DNA of 15,484 nt from NCBI GenBank assembly GCA_964565935.1, contig CAZMGW010000029.1, positions 1 to 15,484 on the forward strand. The letters are read 5' to 3'. The notes under the pieces are model-generated. The model saw nothing but the letters and a program-made list of their open reading frames with translations, was not told the origin of the DNA and ran no database searches. This document shows, piece by piece, positions 1-6,595 of this stretch (position 1 is the first letter of the stretch; each line of letters opens with the position of its first letter). A program made the position numbers and the translations under genes. Origin of the DNA: JBAXAM01 sp964565935 (GTDB lineage: Bacteria; Pseudomonadota; Gammaproteobacteria; UBA9339).

Positions 1-584
1 TTCTTGGCTGTATATAATCCGGTCGGTCCATTAACGCTTTGTATTTTATCTGCCTTGACCAACACCCGATTAATGTCTCTATTACTTAAAATCACATTTA
101 CTTGTTCATTATCGGCAAAATATTTTTCGATAACGCCACTTTTTACATCTGTGGTTTTCAGAGTTTTTATAGTGTTTATATTGTTTTTTGGGAGGGGATC
201 AGCATACACCGCGATCCTCCTCCCCACTTTTGTAAAGTTCGTTTCTTTTATTTCTTCTGTTTTTTTTGTTTTTTGTGTTTCTTGTGTTTCTTCCCTTGCT
301 TTTGCTTCTTTTGCATCTTTTATTTCTTTTGTTCCTTCCGCTTGAGGCTCAAAAGGCTTCGCCTGATCTTTATTGTCGGCTTTATTTATCTTATTTGTGC
401 TGTCCGGAATGTTTTTTGGATTTTCTGGAATGGCAGAAACCACTACATTTTCTTTGATAGGATCTTTTTTATTAATATCCTTATCAATATCTTCTGCAAA
501 AACCGCACCAGGTAATAAAACCAACAAAAAATACATCGCAAAAACCGTTGTTTTAAGGCCGGTATTAAGAATATTGGTTAACAT
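1..584 (-). CDS. traK: TraK, F-type T4SS outer-membrane-ring protein (partial, 3' end off the window)
   Basis: TraK is the VirB9-like secretin-related subunit of F-type conjugation machines. It sits in the periplasm and outer membrane and forms the outer ring with TraB and TraV. The visible part is 194 codons from ATG at 584. A signal peptide is seen at residues 1-30 (hydrophobic stretch ending AVFA|ED). A Lys/Glu/Thr-rich low-complexity linker follows at about residues 31-115, and then the start of the conserved TraK domain (DNEQVNVILSNRDINRV). An SD (GAGAGG) lies 5 nt before the ATG and overlaps the traE stop, and the gap to traE is 11 nt, so the two are probably coupled. The charged linker is longer than in F TraK. 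Family assignment rests on gene order and this motif; the C-terminal half cannot be seen. Confidence 0.82.
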   Translation of the reverse strand, partial: MLTNILNTGLKTTVFAMYFLLVLLPGAVFAEDIDKDINKKDPIKENVVVSAIPENPKNIPDSTNKINKADNKDQAKPFEPQAEGTKEIKDAKEAKAREETQETQKTKKTEEIKETNFTKVGRRIAVYADPLPKNNINTIKTLKTTDVKSGVIEKYFADNEQVNVILSNRDINRVLVKADKIQSVNGPTGLYTAK

Positions 585-595
585 TGTTCCTCTCT

Positions 596-1189
596 CTATA
601 TTTCTTTTGTTTTTTCTATCTGCTCTGCTTCTGTCACCGCCGCATCAGAAAACGACAATACTTTTAAAACTCCTGCTCTATAACTAAACTTCAATACATA
701 ACTCTTCTTTACTGGCGCTAAAGCTAAACTACCAACCCAATGCATAAGCGATCCCTTTATCGAAACACTTAGATCTTTAGTGTTAGGAATGATTTCTTCT
801 AAATAAAAAACAGAAGAAATGTTTTGCTTTGTTACTGCCTGCTTTTCTTTACTCAAAATGCTTACAAACTCGTGATAAAACAGCGGATCGGTATATTGCA
901 AAATAATGTTGTGATTTTGATTTATATTGGTTGGGGCGATATTTAGGCGCTCGTTAACAAAAAATAGCGCCATCTGACACAAATAACTCGCATCAACTGT
1001 TACGTCTGAAACAGTAAACGATCGGCTGATTTCTGTGGGGACTATGGTTCTTTTTTGGTGTAAAAAGGACCAGCCCACCAACCACACTAAAAATATATTC
1101 GAAATCAATAATCCAATGCTTATCAACAGCAGATAATGCAATCTGCCGGATAATGCTTGTAATTTGTTTTGTGCAGTTTGATATTCCAT
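596..1189 (-). CDS. traE: TraE, F-type T4SS inner-membrane protein (VirB5/TrbJ position, VirB8-like)
   Basis: TraE is an inner-membrane/periplasmic subunit needed for F pilus assembly; its periplasmic fold is VirB8-like. The protein is about 197 aa, close to F TraE (188 aa). It has one N-terminal membrane segment at residues about 18-40 and a periplasmic domain with the family pattern DASYLCQMALFFVNERLN, then ILQYTDPLFYHEF and a late GSLMHWVGS segment. I chose ATG at 1189 (MEYQTAQNK) because the upstream alternative is TTG at 1204, which would overlap the traL stop. The SD is weak (GAG), which suggests coupling to traL. It lies third in the traA-L-E-K order. Confidence 0.85.
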   Translation of the reverse strand: MEYQTAQNKLQALSGRLHYLLLISIGLLISNIFLVWLVGWSFLHQKRTIVPTEISRSFTVSDVTVDASYLCQMALFFVNERLNIAPTNINQNHNIILQYTDPLFYHEFVSILSKEKQAVTKQNISSVFYLEEIIPNTKDLSVSIKGSLMHWVGSLALAPVKKSYVLKFSYRAGVLKVLSFSDAAVTEAEQIEKTKEI

Positions 1190-1200
1190 GTTTTGTTTTC

Positions 1201-1503
1201 TCAACTAAGCCAATGCCTCGCCGAAGAAGGAGGCGTTTTAACAAACAAAAACCCCTGTAAATAATGTAAAGGCAGGTGCCAGTACAACAAATATAAAAAC
1301 CATCCCGGCCCCTGCCCCTTTTTAAAGTGTCTGATTGCAAACCAAACCACTCCAGCTAACGCAAAACCCGTAACTAAGCTCCCGAAAAAAAAGCACAAAC
1401 CAACCGTTACGACTATTGGGATAAACTCATCCAGAGTTAAACCAACATACCTCTTTGGTTCGTCAATCTTTTTACAGATAAAGTATTTGTTTTCGTTAGC
1501 CAC
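1201..1503 (-). CDS. traL: TraL, F-type T4SS pilus assembly protein (VirB3-like)
   Basis: TraL is a small inner-membrane protein needed for F pilus tip formation and assembly, equivalent to VirB3. The family signature is visible: DEPKRYVGLTLDEFIPI near the N terminus, two closely spaced membrane segments at about 36-62, then FKKGQGPGWFLYLLYWHLP and a short C-terminal tail. With the GTG start at 1503 the protein is 100 aa; F TraL is about 91 aa. GTG is preferred over the TTG at 1533 because AAGAG lies a usable distance before it, whereas the TTG has no SD and would overlap the end of traA. The end meets traE directly. Confidence 0.85.
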   Translation of the reverse strand: MANENKYFICKKIDEPKRYVGLTLDEFIPIVVTVGLCFFFGSLVTGFALAGVVWFAIRHFKKGQGPGWFLYLLYWHLPLHYLQGFLFVKTPPSSARHWLS

Positions 1504-1517
1504 TGACGTTTTTTCTC

Positions 1518-1856
1518 TTATACAAATACCCAATGCGCGAGCGCAAAGGTCATAAATAACGCGAGAACTACGATACCGATTACCGCACTCGGATGTTTGG
1601 TTTTGTGCCAGGCATAACCACCAGCGACGATTTCTGACGCATAAAGCAGTTTGATAAAGACTGAGTTCGCACCAAAATTATCCCTTACCGAACTCATTGC
1701 TCCGGCTAATTCATCTGCTGCAAAAACTGAAGTCGAACAAGAAAAACCAACAGCAGCAAGAAATACAAAGCCAATTAAAGCCGGATTAAAATGAGGCTTA
1801 AAACATTTGTTCTTTAAAGCAACACTGCAGTAGTGTTTTATGTTTTTGTATTGCAT
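1518..1856 (-). CDS. traA: TraA, F-type conjugative pilin precursor
   Basis: This is the propilin of the conjugative pilus. The 112-aa protein has a long leader (residues 1-46/47, hydrophobic 26-40, signal peptidase site near SVFA|ADEL) and a mature part of about 65 aa with two hydrophobic segments (about 64-80 and 89-108) separated by the basic turn HKTKH. F propilin (121 aa, 51-aa leader, 70-aa pilin) has the same architecture, although residue identity looks low. The ATG at 1856 is fixed by a strong SD, GGAGGAAG, 5-6 nt upstream, the best ribosome site in the window and fitting for an abundant structural protein. It is the first gene of the tra operon; the AT-rich 1857-1987 gap should contain its promoter. 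Confidence 0.83.
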   Translation of the reverse strand: MQYKNIKHYCSVALKNKCFKPHFNPALIGFVFLAAVGFSCSTSVFAADELAGAMSSVRDNFGANSVFIKLLYASEIVAGGYAWHKTKHPSAVIGIVVLALFMTFALAHWVFV

Positions 1857-1881
1857 TTTTACTTCCTCCAATTATTTTTTA

Positions 1882-1926
1882 TTATTTTTGTTTTTTTAAA
1901 TCTAATTGTTTTTTACATCTAACCAT
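1882..1926 (-). CDS. possible 14-codon leader ORF upstream of traA
   Basis: An AAAGGA box precedes ATG at 1926. The frame runs 14 codons (MVRCKKQLDLKKQK) to TAA at 1884-1882, 26 nt before the traA start. The peptide is very basic. Nothing else supports expression, and the region is A-rich enough for this to arise by chance. Confidence 0.2.
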   Translation of the reverse strand: MVRCKKQLDLKKQK

Positions 1927-1987
1927 TTTTGTTTTCCTTTATTTATTATTTATTGCTCAATGAAATCTCACATAGCCAACGAAAGCT

Positions 1988-2617
1988 TTAATCCCTGGCA
2001 ATAGCCTTAGCGGTGTTTTTAGGAAAAAGCAGTTCTGTACCCAAAAACACATAACTACCAGTTGCAACAACTTGCTTTGCTTTCTCCCTATCACCAATCA
2101 ATACCGGCGGGCTAAATATATAACCACCACTACTATTTTTACTTTCAATAATTCCAATAAAGTATTTGGGATAACGAACGGGTTTTTGAATAACATAGCC
2201 TCGATAACGTTCTTGAAACTCTTTGGAGTCAAATAGCAACTGTTTCGTAGAAGCCAAACAAAGCTTTTGCCAACCACCCATATCTTCAATAACCGCATGA
2301 ATCAATGCATCATCAAACACAACGCTTGAGTAACTACCGAACCTCTGAATAGCAGAATCTACTTTGGTCCATGCTTGTAACGCCTGATTTTGAGAAGTAC
2401 CATCAATCGCCATGACGACATCTGCTGGTTTAGGCAAAAATCTACCGACATCAGGATTTTTAAGATGCCGGTAGAAGGCTGCCTGTACTTCTTCAAACTT
2501 AAAGGCTTTAAGTACGCTCCAATAAATATCTATCGCAACCGAAGTAAACGACTTGCCATAAACCTCACCAATGCCGGTAATCAGCATTGCAAACCTTGAT
2601 AAGTCTTGATTAAGCAT
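1988..2617 (-). CDS. DUF6475-like protein of the replication module
   Basis: A 209-aa soluble protein that I place in the DUF6475 family from remembered motifs: ITGIGEVYGK and KNPDVGRFLPKPADV in the first 70 residues, then FDDALIHAVIEDMGGWQKLC, QERYRGYVIQKPVRYPKYF and SPPVLIGD. The family's biochemical role is not established. Members are typically found next to phage-like replication initiators, so a helicase-loader or accessory role is only inference. ATG at 2617 is preferred over ATG at 2623: GAGGA abuts the latter but lies 6 nt before the former. The start lies inside the end of the upstream replisome-organiser gene (8-nt overlap), so translation is probably coupled. No membrane segment or signal peptide is seen. 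Confidence 0.7.
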   Translation of the reverse strand: MLNQDLSRFAMLITGIGEVYGKSFTSVAIDIYWSVLKAFKFEEVQAAFYRHLKNPDVGRFLPKPADVVMAIDGTSQNQALQAWTKVDSAIQRFGSYSSVVFDDALIHAVIEDMGGWQKLCLASTKQLLFDSKEFQERYRGYVIQKPVRYPKYFIGIIESKNSSGGYIFSPPVLIGDREKAKQVVATGSYVFLGTELLFPKNTAKAIARD

Positions 2618-4280
2618 AGTCATTCCTCATAGTCTCTACTGATTCATTTGATTCATAGCTTTTATTGTCAGCCCACCTATTTGCAACATTTGAATTAGCT
2701 AGCAATCTCAGCTCTGCTTCAGTCAGCGGCCTCGGAGGGCTATGACAATTGTGGATAAACTTGTCGATATGATCCGCATCACGCAAAATGACATGTAGTC
2801 CAGTGTAATACTCGCCTTGCTTATTAACTCCAGTGTAAAACGGTGTAAGAGCACACCCAGTAATCGCATCACACAATTGCTCAACACTGTAACCCCACCC
2901 CAAAGCCTTACGAATCAAAGCCTTTCGTTTGTCATCAAGACGAGCTCTTGGGTGTTTCATTACCTTCTTCCAATGCTCAAATATTACGGCTACAGGATCG
3001 CTAGCCGTGTTTGCCGTATTTTTTGAGCTAATGATTTTGGGTTCGAGCTTTGGTTGTAAAGCCAGTTCTGAATTGGCATTAGCCAAAACAACTGGGAAAT
3101 TATTCTGGTCTTGAGTGCAAGGCTCTTTTACCGGTTTTCTTGATTCAACCAATCCCTCAGTTGCCATCGGTTCTGTTATTTCTGCTGGCTCTTCCGGTTT
3201 TGTAGCTTTTTCGGGCTTTTCAAAAAAAGCAAAAAAAGAAATTTCACCAGGCGGTTTTTCGCTTGCGTCAAGTCGCGCTTGCGCGACAATGTTGGGATTT
3301 AGAACAGGAGTATTATTTATATTTATTTTTTCTTTTTTTAATTCTTCTTCTATTTCTTCTTTCTTATTTCTAACTTCTATATTCTTACTTCTATCTTCTA
3401 TATTGCTTCGAAGGGGGTTCGAAGGGCCTTCGGAGGGGCTTGGGAGGGACTTCAAAGCCCCTTTAGAGGGGGTTAGAAGACCCTTCGAATAGGGTAAAGT
3501 GACACAGCTTTCTTCGTTTCTTGTATCCACTGGTAAGTCTTGTACTAATATATTGGTATCATGGGTATCAGAAGAGGATTCGGCAGGCATATGAGATCCC
3601 TTTAAAGGGGCTTCGAATAAGTTTTCTTTGAAAAAATCCGCGCTTTTATTTTCAGATAGACTCTTCAAAGGCTTCGAAGCCACTTCAAAGGGAACAAACA
3701 CTGGTAAACACTCTGTTGTCGGTCGAATACTTGTATTTGTATTTGTATTTATATCTGCATCGGCATCTAGATCATTTATATCGCGATTTATATCTGCATT
3801 TTCATTTATTACAGTTTCTTCGCCTTCACATCTTTTTATTTCATGAGTTTTCGGACGCTTCCTTGGATTAAGATGAAATGCGTCGTGGTACTTATTATAG
3901 ATTTCCCCTAAAAACTCCAACTTCGCCGGCAAAGATTCCCATATTGTCTGTAGCGCTTTAACACAATTATCCTTATCACTTACATCTTCACCAACCTGTT
4001 CAAATACCAAATTGCAAACCCAAACATATTTGGTTTTTTCGTCATATTTACAATAATTTATCTCACATAGCTTTTTTAAGACTGCTTGTACTTTCTTAAC
4101 TGGTAATTTGAGATCACTAGATATATATAGTAATGGCAAGTAATAAGCGCCCAACATATTGCGATGAGTATTGCTTTGTAAATACAACGCCATGAGTTGG
4201 CCGTCTACACCCGTACCAAGCACTTCGGAGTGGTCGTAATTTATCCAAAAGTCGGAATATAGTTTTGAAAATGATTTCAT
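2610..4280 (-). CDS. phage O-like replisome organiser / replication initiator
   Basis: A 556-aa protein with three parts. Residues about 1-115 look like the winged-helix N domain of phage replication proteins (FWINYDHSEVLGTGVDGQLMALYL, PLLYISSDLKLPVKKVQAVLKKL), the part that binds origin DNA. Residues about 116-425 are a long low-complexity linker rich in Asn, Asp, Lys, Glu and Pro. Residues 428-512 form a conserved C domain (FEHWKKVMKHPRARLDDKRK, GYSVEQLCDAITGC, YTGLHVILRDADHIDKFI), common in replisome organisers that recruit helicase or loader. The linker-coding DNA carries tandem 11-bp units beside an AT-rich tract, as in lambda O. The start is ATG at 4280, with a weak SD. It follows the ydaS-like gene by 71 nt and overlaps the DUF6475 gene. 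The role fits replication of the excised element; it could instead be a prophage remnant. Confidence 0.72.
   Translation of the reverse strand: MKSFSKLYSDFWINYDHSEVLGTGVDGQLMALYLQSNTHRNMLGAYYLPLLYISSDLKLPVKKVQAVLKKLCEINYCKYDEKTKYVWVCNLVFEQVGEDVSDKDNCVKALQTIWESLPAKLEFLGEIYNKYHDAFHLNPRKRPKTHEIKRCEGEETVINENADINRDINDLDADADINTNTNTSIRPTTECLPVFVPFEVASKPLKSLSENKSADFFKENLFEAPLKGSHMPAESSSDTHDTNILVQDLPVDTRNEESCVTLPYSKGLLTPSKGALKSLPSPSEGPSNPLRSNIEDRSKNIEVRNKKEEIEEELKKEKININNTPVLNPNIVAQARLDASEKPPGEISFFAFFEKPEKATKPEEPAEITEPMATEGLVESRKPVKEPCTQDQNNFPVVLANANSELALQPKLEPKIISSKNTANTASDPVAVIFEHWKKVMKHPRARLDDKRKALIRKALGWGYSVEQLCDAITGCALTPFYTGVNKQGEYYTGLHVILRDADHIDKFIHNCHSPPRPLTEAELRLLANSNVANRWADNKSYESNESVETMRNDYA
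2750..2758 (-). promoter_or_regulatory. perfect consensus DnaA box
   Basis: On the minus strand this reads TTATCCACA, the consensus high-affinity DnaA box. It lies within the C-terminal coding part of the replication gene, about 650 bp from the iteron array. A single 9-mer can occur by chance; the location gives it some weight. Confidence 0.35.
3306..3404. other. AT-rich, strand-biased tract next to the iterons (candidate DNA-unwinding element)
   Basis: About 100 bp that on the plus strand is almost entirely T, C and A, with a long run of C/T interrupted by A and nearly no G. It directly abuts the 11-bp repeat array. In lambda-type origins an AT-rich purine/pyrimidine-biased stretch beside the iterons melts first. 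Here it encodes Lys/Glu/Asn-rich residues about 292-325 of the replication protein. Function is inferred from position and composition only. Confidence 0.45.
3407..3494. repeat. eight tandem 11-bp iterons inside the replication gene
   Basis: Eight contiguous units begin at 3407, 3418, 3429, 3440, 3451, 3462, 3473 and 3484. They read TTCGAAGGGGG, TTCGAAGGGCC, TTCGGAGGGGC, TTGGGAGGGAC, TTCAAAGCCCC, TTTAGAGGGGG, TTAGAAGACCC and TTCGAATAGGG. Outer units keep the TTCGAA palindrome and inner ones drift. The 11-bp period is not a multiple of three, so the repeat is a DNA property rather than a protein repeat. It places one site on nearly every helical turn. The period and phase are seen directly; the iteron role is inferred from lambda-like origins within O genes. 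Confidence 0.75.
3579..3622. repeat. second, weaker 11-bp iteron block
   Basis: The same 11-bp phase is found again: TTCGGCAGGCA at 3579, a poor match at 3590, TTTAAAGGGGC at 3601 and TTCGAATAAGT at 3612. The 3601 and 3612 units match the main array well. It lies 85 bp from the main array, in the same coding linker. Confidence 0.5.
3664..3694. repeat. third iteron-like block
   Basis: TTCAAAGGC, TTCGAAGCCAC and TTCAAAGGGAA begin at 3664, 3673 and 3684 (spacing 9, then 11). They match the main-array unit in its TTCrAA-G core. The spacing break and the single strong TTCGAA make this the weakest block. Confidence 0.4.
3731..3799. repeat. short direct repeats in the linker-coding region
   Basis: Three copies of a TTTGTA hexamer lie around 3731-3748. 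A 13-bp direct repeat, TTTATATCTGCAT, occurs at 3748-3760 and 3787-3799, 39 bp apart. The period is a multiple of three here and is reflected in the Asn/Asp-rich protein (NADINRDIN, DADADINTN), so this may be simple coding slippage rather than an origin element. Confidence 0.5.
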
Positions 4281-4351
4281 TGTTTTTTTTCTAAAAACAA
4301 AACTTTAAAAAATATCTATTAAATAGCATTGAAAAAAATACACTTACCTAT

Positions 4352-4651
4352 CTAATATTTGCTAATAAATTCCACTTTTTTATCCTCTGATTTTCTAAAA
4401 ATCAGCGCTTCCCATTTACCTAACACACCCTCAAGGTCAGGACGCAATTCAGTGAGACCTACCCTTCCCCCAGTAACAACACAGATTTTTATAGCCATAT
4501 CACAAGGTAACAATGTATTTAATTTCCAATACCGAAAACTCTGCCTATTCACACCGATGAGTTTCGCCAAAGCCCTTTCAGAGCCAATTATCTTTATTGC
4601 CCTAACAATTGCTTCAGCACTAGTTATCACCGATCCCTTTGGCACTTTCAT
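4352..4651 (-). CDS. YdaS/Cro-like DNA-binding regulator
   Basis: A 99-aa protein with a helix-turn-helix of the YdaS/Cro type in residues about 10-65: AEAIVRAIKIIGSERALAKL, then IGVNRQSFRYWK, then LPCDMAIKICVVTGGRVGLTEL, the usual end of this domain (the V-x-x-x-xLRPD pattern). The tail (residues 70-99) is unassigned. I chose ATG at 4651, with GCGGA just upstream, because an upstream TTG reading would extend through a 32-bp repeat unrelated to the family. It lies 71 nt before the replication gene on the same strand and may repress or switch that module, as Cro-like proteins do in phages. DNA binding is well supported; the target is inferred. Confidence 0.7.
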   Translation of the reverse strand: MKVPKGSVITSAEAIVRAIKIIGSERALAKLIGVNRQSFRYWKLNTLLPCDMAIKICVVTGGRVGLTELRPDLEGVLGKWEALIFRKSEDKKVEFISKY

Positions 4652-4716
4652 TTTTCCGCTTTTGACAAATAATAAAAATGTTTTACTACCGCGAAATGAT
4701 TTTATTAAAAATAGTG

Positions 4717-4748
4717 GCAAAATATTTTCCCATCCATAAAATAATTTT
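4717..4748 (+). repeat. left copy of a perfect 32-bp inverted repeat
   Basis: Positions 4717-4748 are the exact reverse complement of 11356-11387; the match ends sharply on both sides. The copy sits just upstream of the ydaS-like gene. A 10-bp word, CAACAAGACG, lies near both copies (4763 and 11341) but as a direct repeat. It could be the ends of a composite mobile unit, an inversion site, or two copies of a dispersed element. Confidence 0.85.
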
Positions 4749-5461
4749 ATCCTGGGGTTTTTCAACAAGACGGGCTTGTAATGCGGGTGACGAACAATTT
4801 ACGTTGAATTCAATATGTTGTGTTCGGCTAACAAAAAAGAAGGGGAAGAACCTAGCTGGTAGAATTCCTGACAGCAACTCAAGATTTTTATTAGATACTG
4901 CCTCTGTAGCGCTATTTTTAAACTCCCTACAACAGCACCCATCCCCGACTTAGTAAATCTCCAAAAATTTAAGCTCGGGTGCTACTTGCTACATGTATGA
5001 CATGCCTAAATTTATAGCATCAAATTCAGTTTTATTTAATCTCTGGACTCACAGGCGGGGGACTAAGTGTGGCACATAACGCTCTTTTAATGGCTCACAG
5101 CATTACAATCTGCCCTGATAAAATTTAGAATCATCTTTGATCCTAGAGTGGCTTTCTTTCAGAATATGGGCACAAAACTAATAAATTATTTTTTGCATCA
5201 CAAAAATAAAGTGATTTGCATAACCTTCATCAACTTCAGCCCCATTATTAACCAACTACAATATAACAAAAGTGTCGTTGGTACTTTAAGCAGCCAGTGC
5301 TTCAAAATCAAAGTGCTTTGCCACCCCCTTACTTTAGCTGCATATTTTCGATATTATTCGCCACCTTATATACCACCGGCTCGTATTCAACCTGGCAATT
5401 GAAACATAAAATTTCAAAACCAATAAACATCAAGCCATACGGAATACCGGGACCATCAACT
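4749..5461. other. long stretch without a convincing gene
   Basis: About 710 bp with only short unconvincing frames on either strand and no protein family I recognise. A 7-bp inverted repeat (AGCACCC near 4935 and GGGTGCT near 4976) is the only small structure noted. Composition and broken frames suggest decayed DNA, possibly old insertion debris, between the replication module and the luxR-like operon. It also lies upstream of the minus-strand ydaS-rep operon and could hold its promoter, but I see no clear one. Confidence 0.5.
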
Positions 5462-5496
5462 CAAAAAAATATCCCTAAAAATTTACATTTTTAGGG
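5462..5496 (-). terminator. Rho-independent terminator of the luxR-like operon
   Basis: A 10-bp perfect stem (arms 5473-5482 and 5487-5496, 4-nt loop) is followed on the minus strand by a run of seven T. The stem overlaps the luxR-like stop codon, so the operon ends right after translation does. The stem is AT-rich apart from three G-C pairs at the base. Confidence 0.8.
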
Positions 5497-5912
5497 AATT
5501 CGCTAACACTCACCAAATTAATTAACTCAAGCTTAGTACGGCAACCAACCTTGATTTTCATATTCTTTATATAGTCTATAACCGTACTACGAGAAAGCTC
5601 TAATATGGCCGCAATACTATTAGTTGTTTTACCATTTAGTAATAACACCATGCACTCGGCTTCGCGTCTTGTAAAGCACGCACCACCATGTTTAGCTCCC
5701 AGTCCATATGAACCTAAATTTTTTTTCTTTAATGGCTGTTTTCTTTTTACACAAGAAGCCTCATATTCATCATCGCCACTAAATAAGTTGGTTTTTTGTC
5801 CCTTAGCTTTTCTTCTCATCACTTCTTTTACAACATCATCCCATACCACCGCACTACACTTATAATAGTTTTCATTGGGCGAACGAACTATAATTTCCTT
5901 ATAATTATCCAT
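5475..5912 (-). CDS. LuxR-type HTH transcriptional regulator
   Basis: A 145-aa protein with a C-terminal LuxR/GerE helix-turn-helix at residues about 79-137: FTRREAECMVLLLNGKTTNS, then IAAILELSRSTVIDYIKNMK and IKVGCRTKLELINLV. No receiver or autoinducer-binding domain is present. The 75 N-terminal residues are charged, with no family I recognise. ATG at 5912 follows the upstream gene's stop by 4 nt and has no evident SD, which fits translational coupling. A terminator overlaps the stop. The protein probably controls element genes (conjugation, excision or cargo). HTH assignment is secure; the regulon is unknown. Confidence 0.8.
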   Translation of the reverse strand: MDNYKEIIVRSPNENYYKCSAVVWDDVVKEVMRRKAKGQKTNLFSGDDEYEASCVKRKQPLKKKNLGSYGLGAKHGGACFTRREAECMVLLLNGKTTNSIAAILELSRSTVIDYIKNMKIKVGCRTKLELINLVSVSEFPKNVNF

Positions 5913-5916
5913 GTTT

Positions 5917-6204
5917 TTAGAATTTGGTCTTACAATAGAGTTTAACTAGGGGTAAATTAATCTTGGATATCAATGCTGTCGAAAACTCGGAAAAACAAAG
6001 CTGTAATAAGCTTTCTTCAGTTATTCCCAGAATTTTAGCCAACTTTTGTTTCGGTATGTGTTTTTCAGATAAAAAGCGTAAAATCATTTTTCGAACAGTT
6101 TCTGCGCTTAAGTGGCCTTTGCTAAGTTGCGATTTAAAATTAACAGCATCATTTCGCTTTACTGATAGTTTACTTTCGCAGTTACTACTATTACTTATTT
6201 CCAT
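5917..6204 (-). CDS. small HTH-like protein, operon partner of the LuxR-type regulator
   Basis: A 95-aa hypothetical protein. Residues about 33-70 (SAETVRKMILRFLSEKHIPK, then QKLAKILGITEESLLQL) look like an HTH, resembling the recognition-helix region of XRE or sigma-like folds. The first 30 residues are Ser/Asn/Lys-rich and probably disordered. The start is ATG at 6204, with AAGGA about 10 nt upstream. It precedes the luxR-like gene with a 4-nt gap. I do not recognise the family. Small paired regulators of this kind are frequent in ICE control regions. Confidence 0.6.
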   Translation of the reverse strand: MEISNSSNCESKLSVKRNDAVNFKSQLSKGHLSAETVRKMILRFLSEKHIPKQKLAKILGITEESLLQLCFSEFSTALISKINLPLVKLYCKTKF

Positions 6205-6266
6205 ATATTAGATATCCTTGTATTTAACAATAAAATCATGTGGATTAACAAATTGGACATTACTCG

Positions 6267-6327
6267 ATTTATGCTATCTATTTTGTTTGAAACAACCTTG
6301 ACTCCCCAATTAGAACGAGGATATTTT
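6267..6327. promoter_or_regulatory. divergent promoter candidates sharing a palindromic operator
   Basis: TTGTTTGAAACAA at 6283-6295 is a perfect 13-bp palindrome. On the minus strand its half is a -35 (TTGTTT, 6295-6290) with ATAAAT at 6272-6267 after 17 nt, pointing to the HTH/luxR operon. On the plus strand TTGACT at 6298-6303 is followed 18 nt later by TATTTT at 6322-6327. Such an arrangement would let one repressor dimer touch both promoters. The boxes are visible; use as promoters is inferred. Confidence 0.35.
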
Positions 6328-6508
6328 GAAATACAAAAAAGATTGTTATGGAAAAGCATGGGGATTATAAAGACTTTTTACAGCACAATAGGCAGATGGT
6401 TTTATACTTGATGTGTAATAAAACCATGGCAATTTTGATGCAATGTGATATATTTTTGCATGAAGCCTGTAGGTTGCCATGCTCACACGTGCTCCTCTTG
6501 CTTGTTTT

Positions 6509-6547
6509 ACCTCAACCGAGTTGGCGCTCGGTTGAGGTTGTTTATTG
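6509..6547 (+). terminator. strong hairpin, probable terminator upstream of xre
   Basis: A perfect 12-bp stem (arms 6509-6520 and 6527-6538) encloses a 6-nt loop. A T-rich stretch follows, but it is interrupted (TGTTTATTG then T-run from 6552). It would separate any transcript of 6330-6508 from xre. It could also act as a bidirectional terminator or attenuator. Confidence 0.6.
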
Positions 6548-6595
6548 AATATTTTTTAATTTTCAGTATCTTTTTTATTCTGCATAGTGTAGTAT

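Larger units (their letters stand above)
6205..6593. other. divergent intergenic region with putative short plus-strand transcript
   Basis: The space between the minus-strand luxR-like operon and the plus-strand xre gene. It contains a 13-bp palindrome between two opposing promoter-like pairs (about 6267-6327) and a strong hairpin (6509-6538). The roughly 180 bp between the plus-strand promoter candidate and the hairpin lack a credible ORF, so a small untranslated RNA ending at the hairpin is possible. That reading is inference; a decayed leader is equally consistent. Confidence 0.4.

Noticed and set aside
102..687. Plus-strand frames rich in Phe/Leu/Ser
   Set aside because: They are the reverse of the traK Lys/Glu-rich linker and traE; the minus-strand frames carry family motifs, signal peptide and SD.
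3115..3492. Plus-strand 125-codon frame in the replication gene
   Set aside because: A shadow of the low-complexity linker; no SD and no family features.
3407..3494. CRISPR array
   Set aside because: Units are 11 bp, contiguous, without spacers, and lie inside a coding gene.
4686..4877. Minus-strand frame containing PALQARLVEKPQDKIILW
   Set aside because: It spans the 32-bp repeat and has no SD; it looks like translated non-coding repeat DNA.
6348..6548. Plus-strand 66-codon frame before xre
   Set aside because: It runs through the 12-bp-stem hairpin and has no SD; more likely untranslated.
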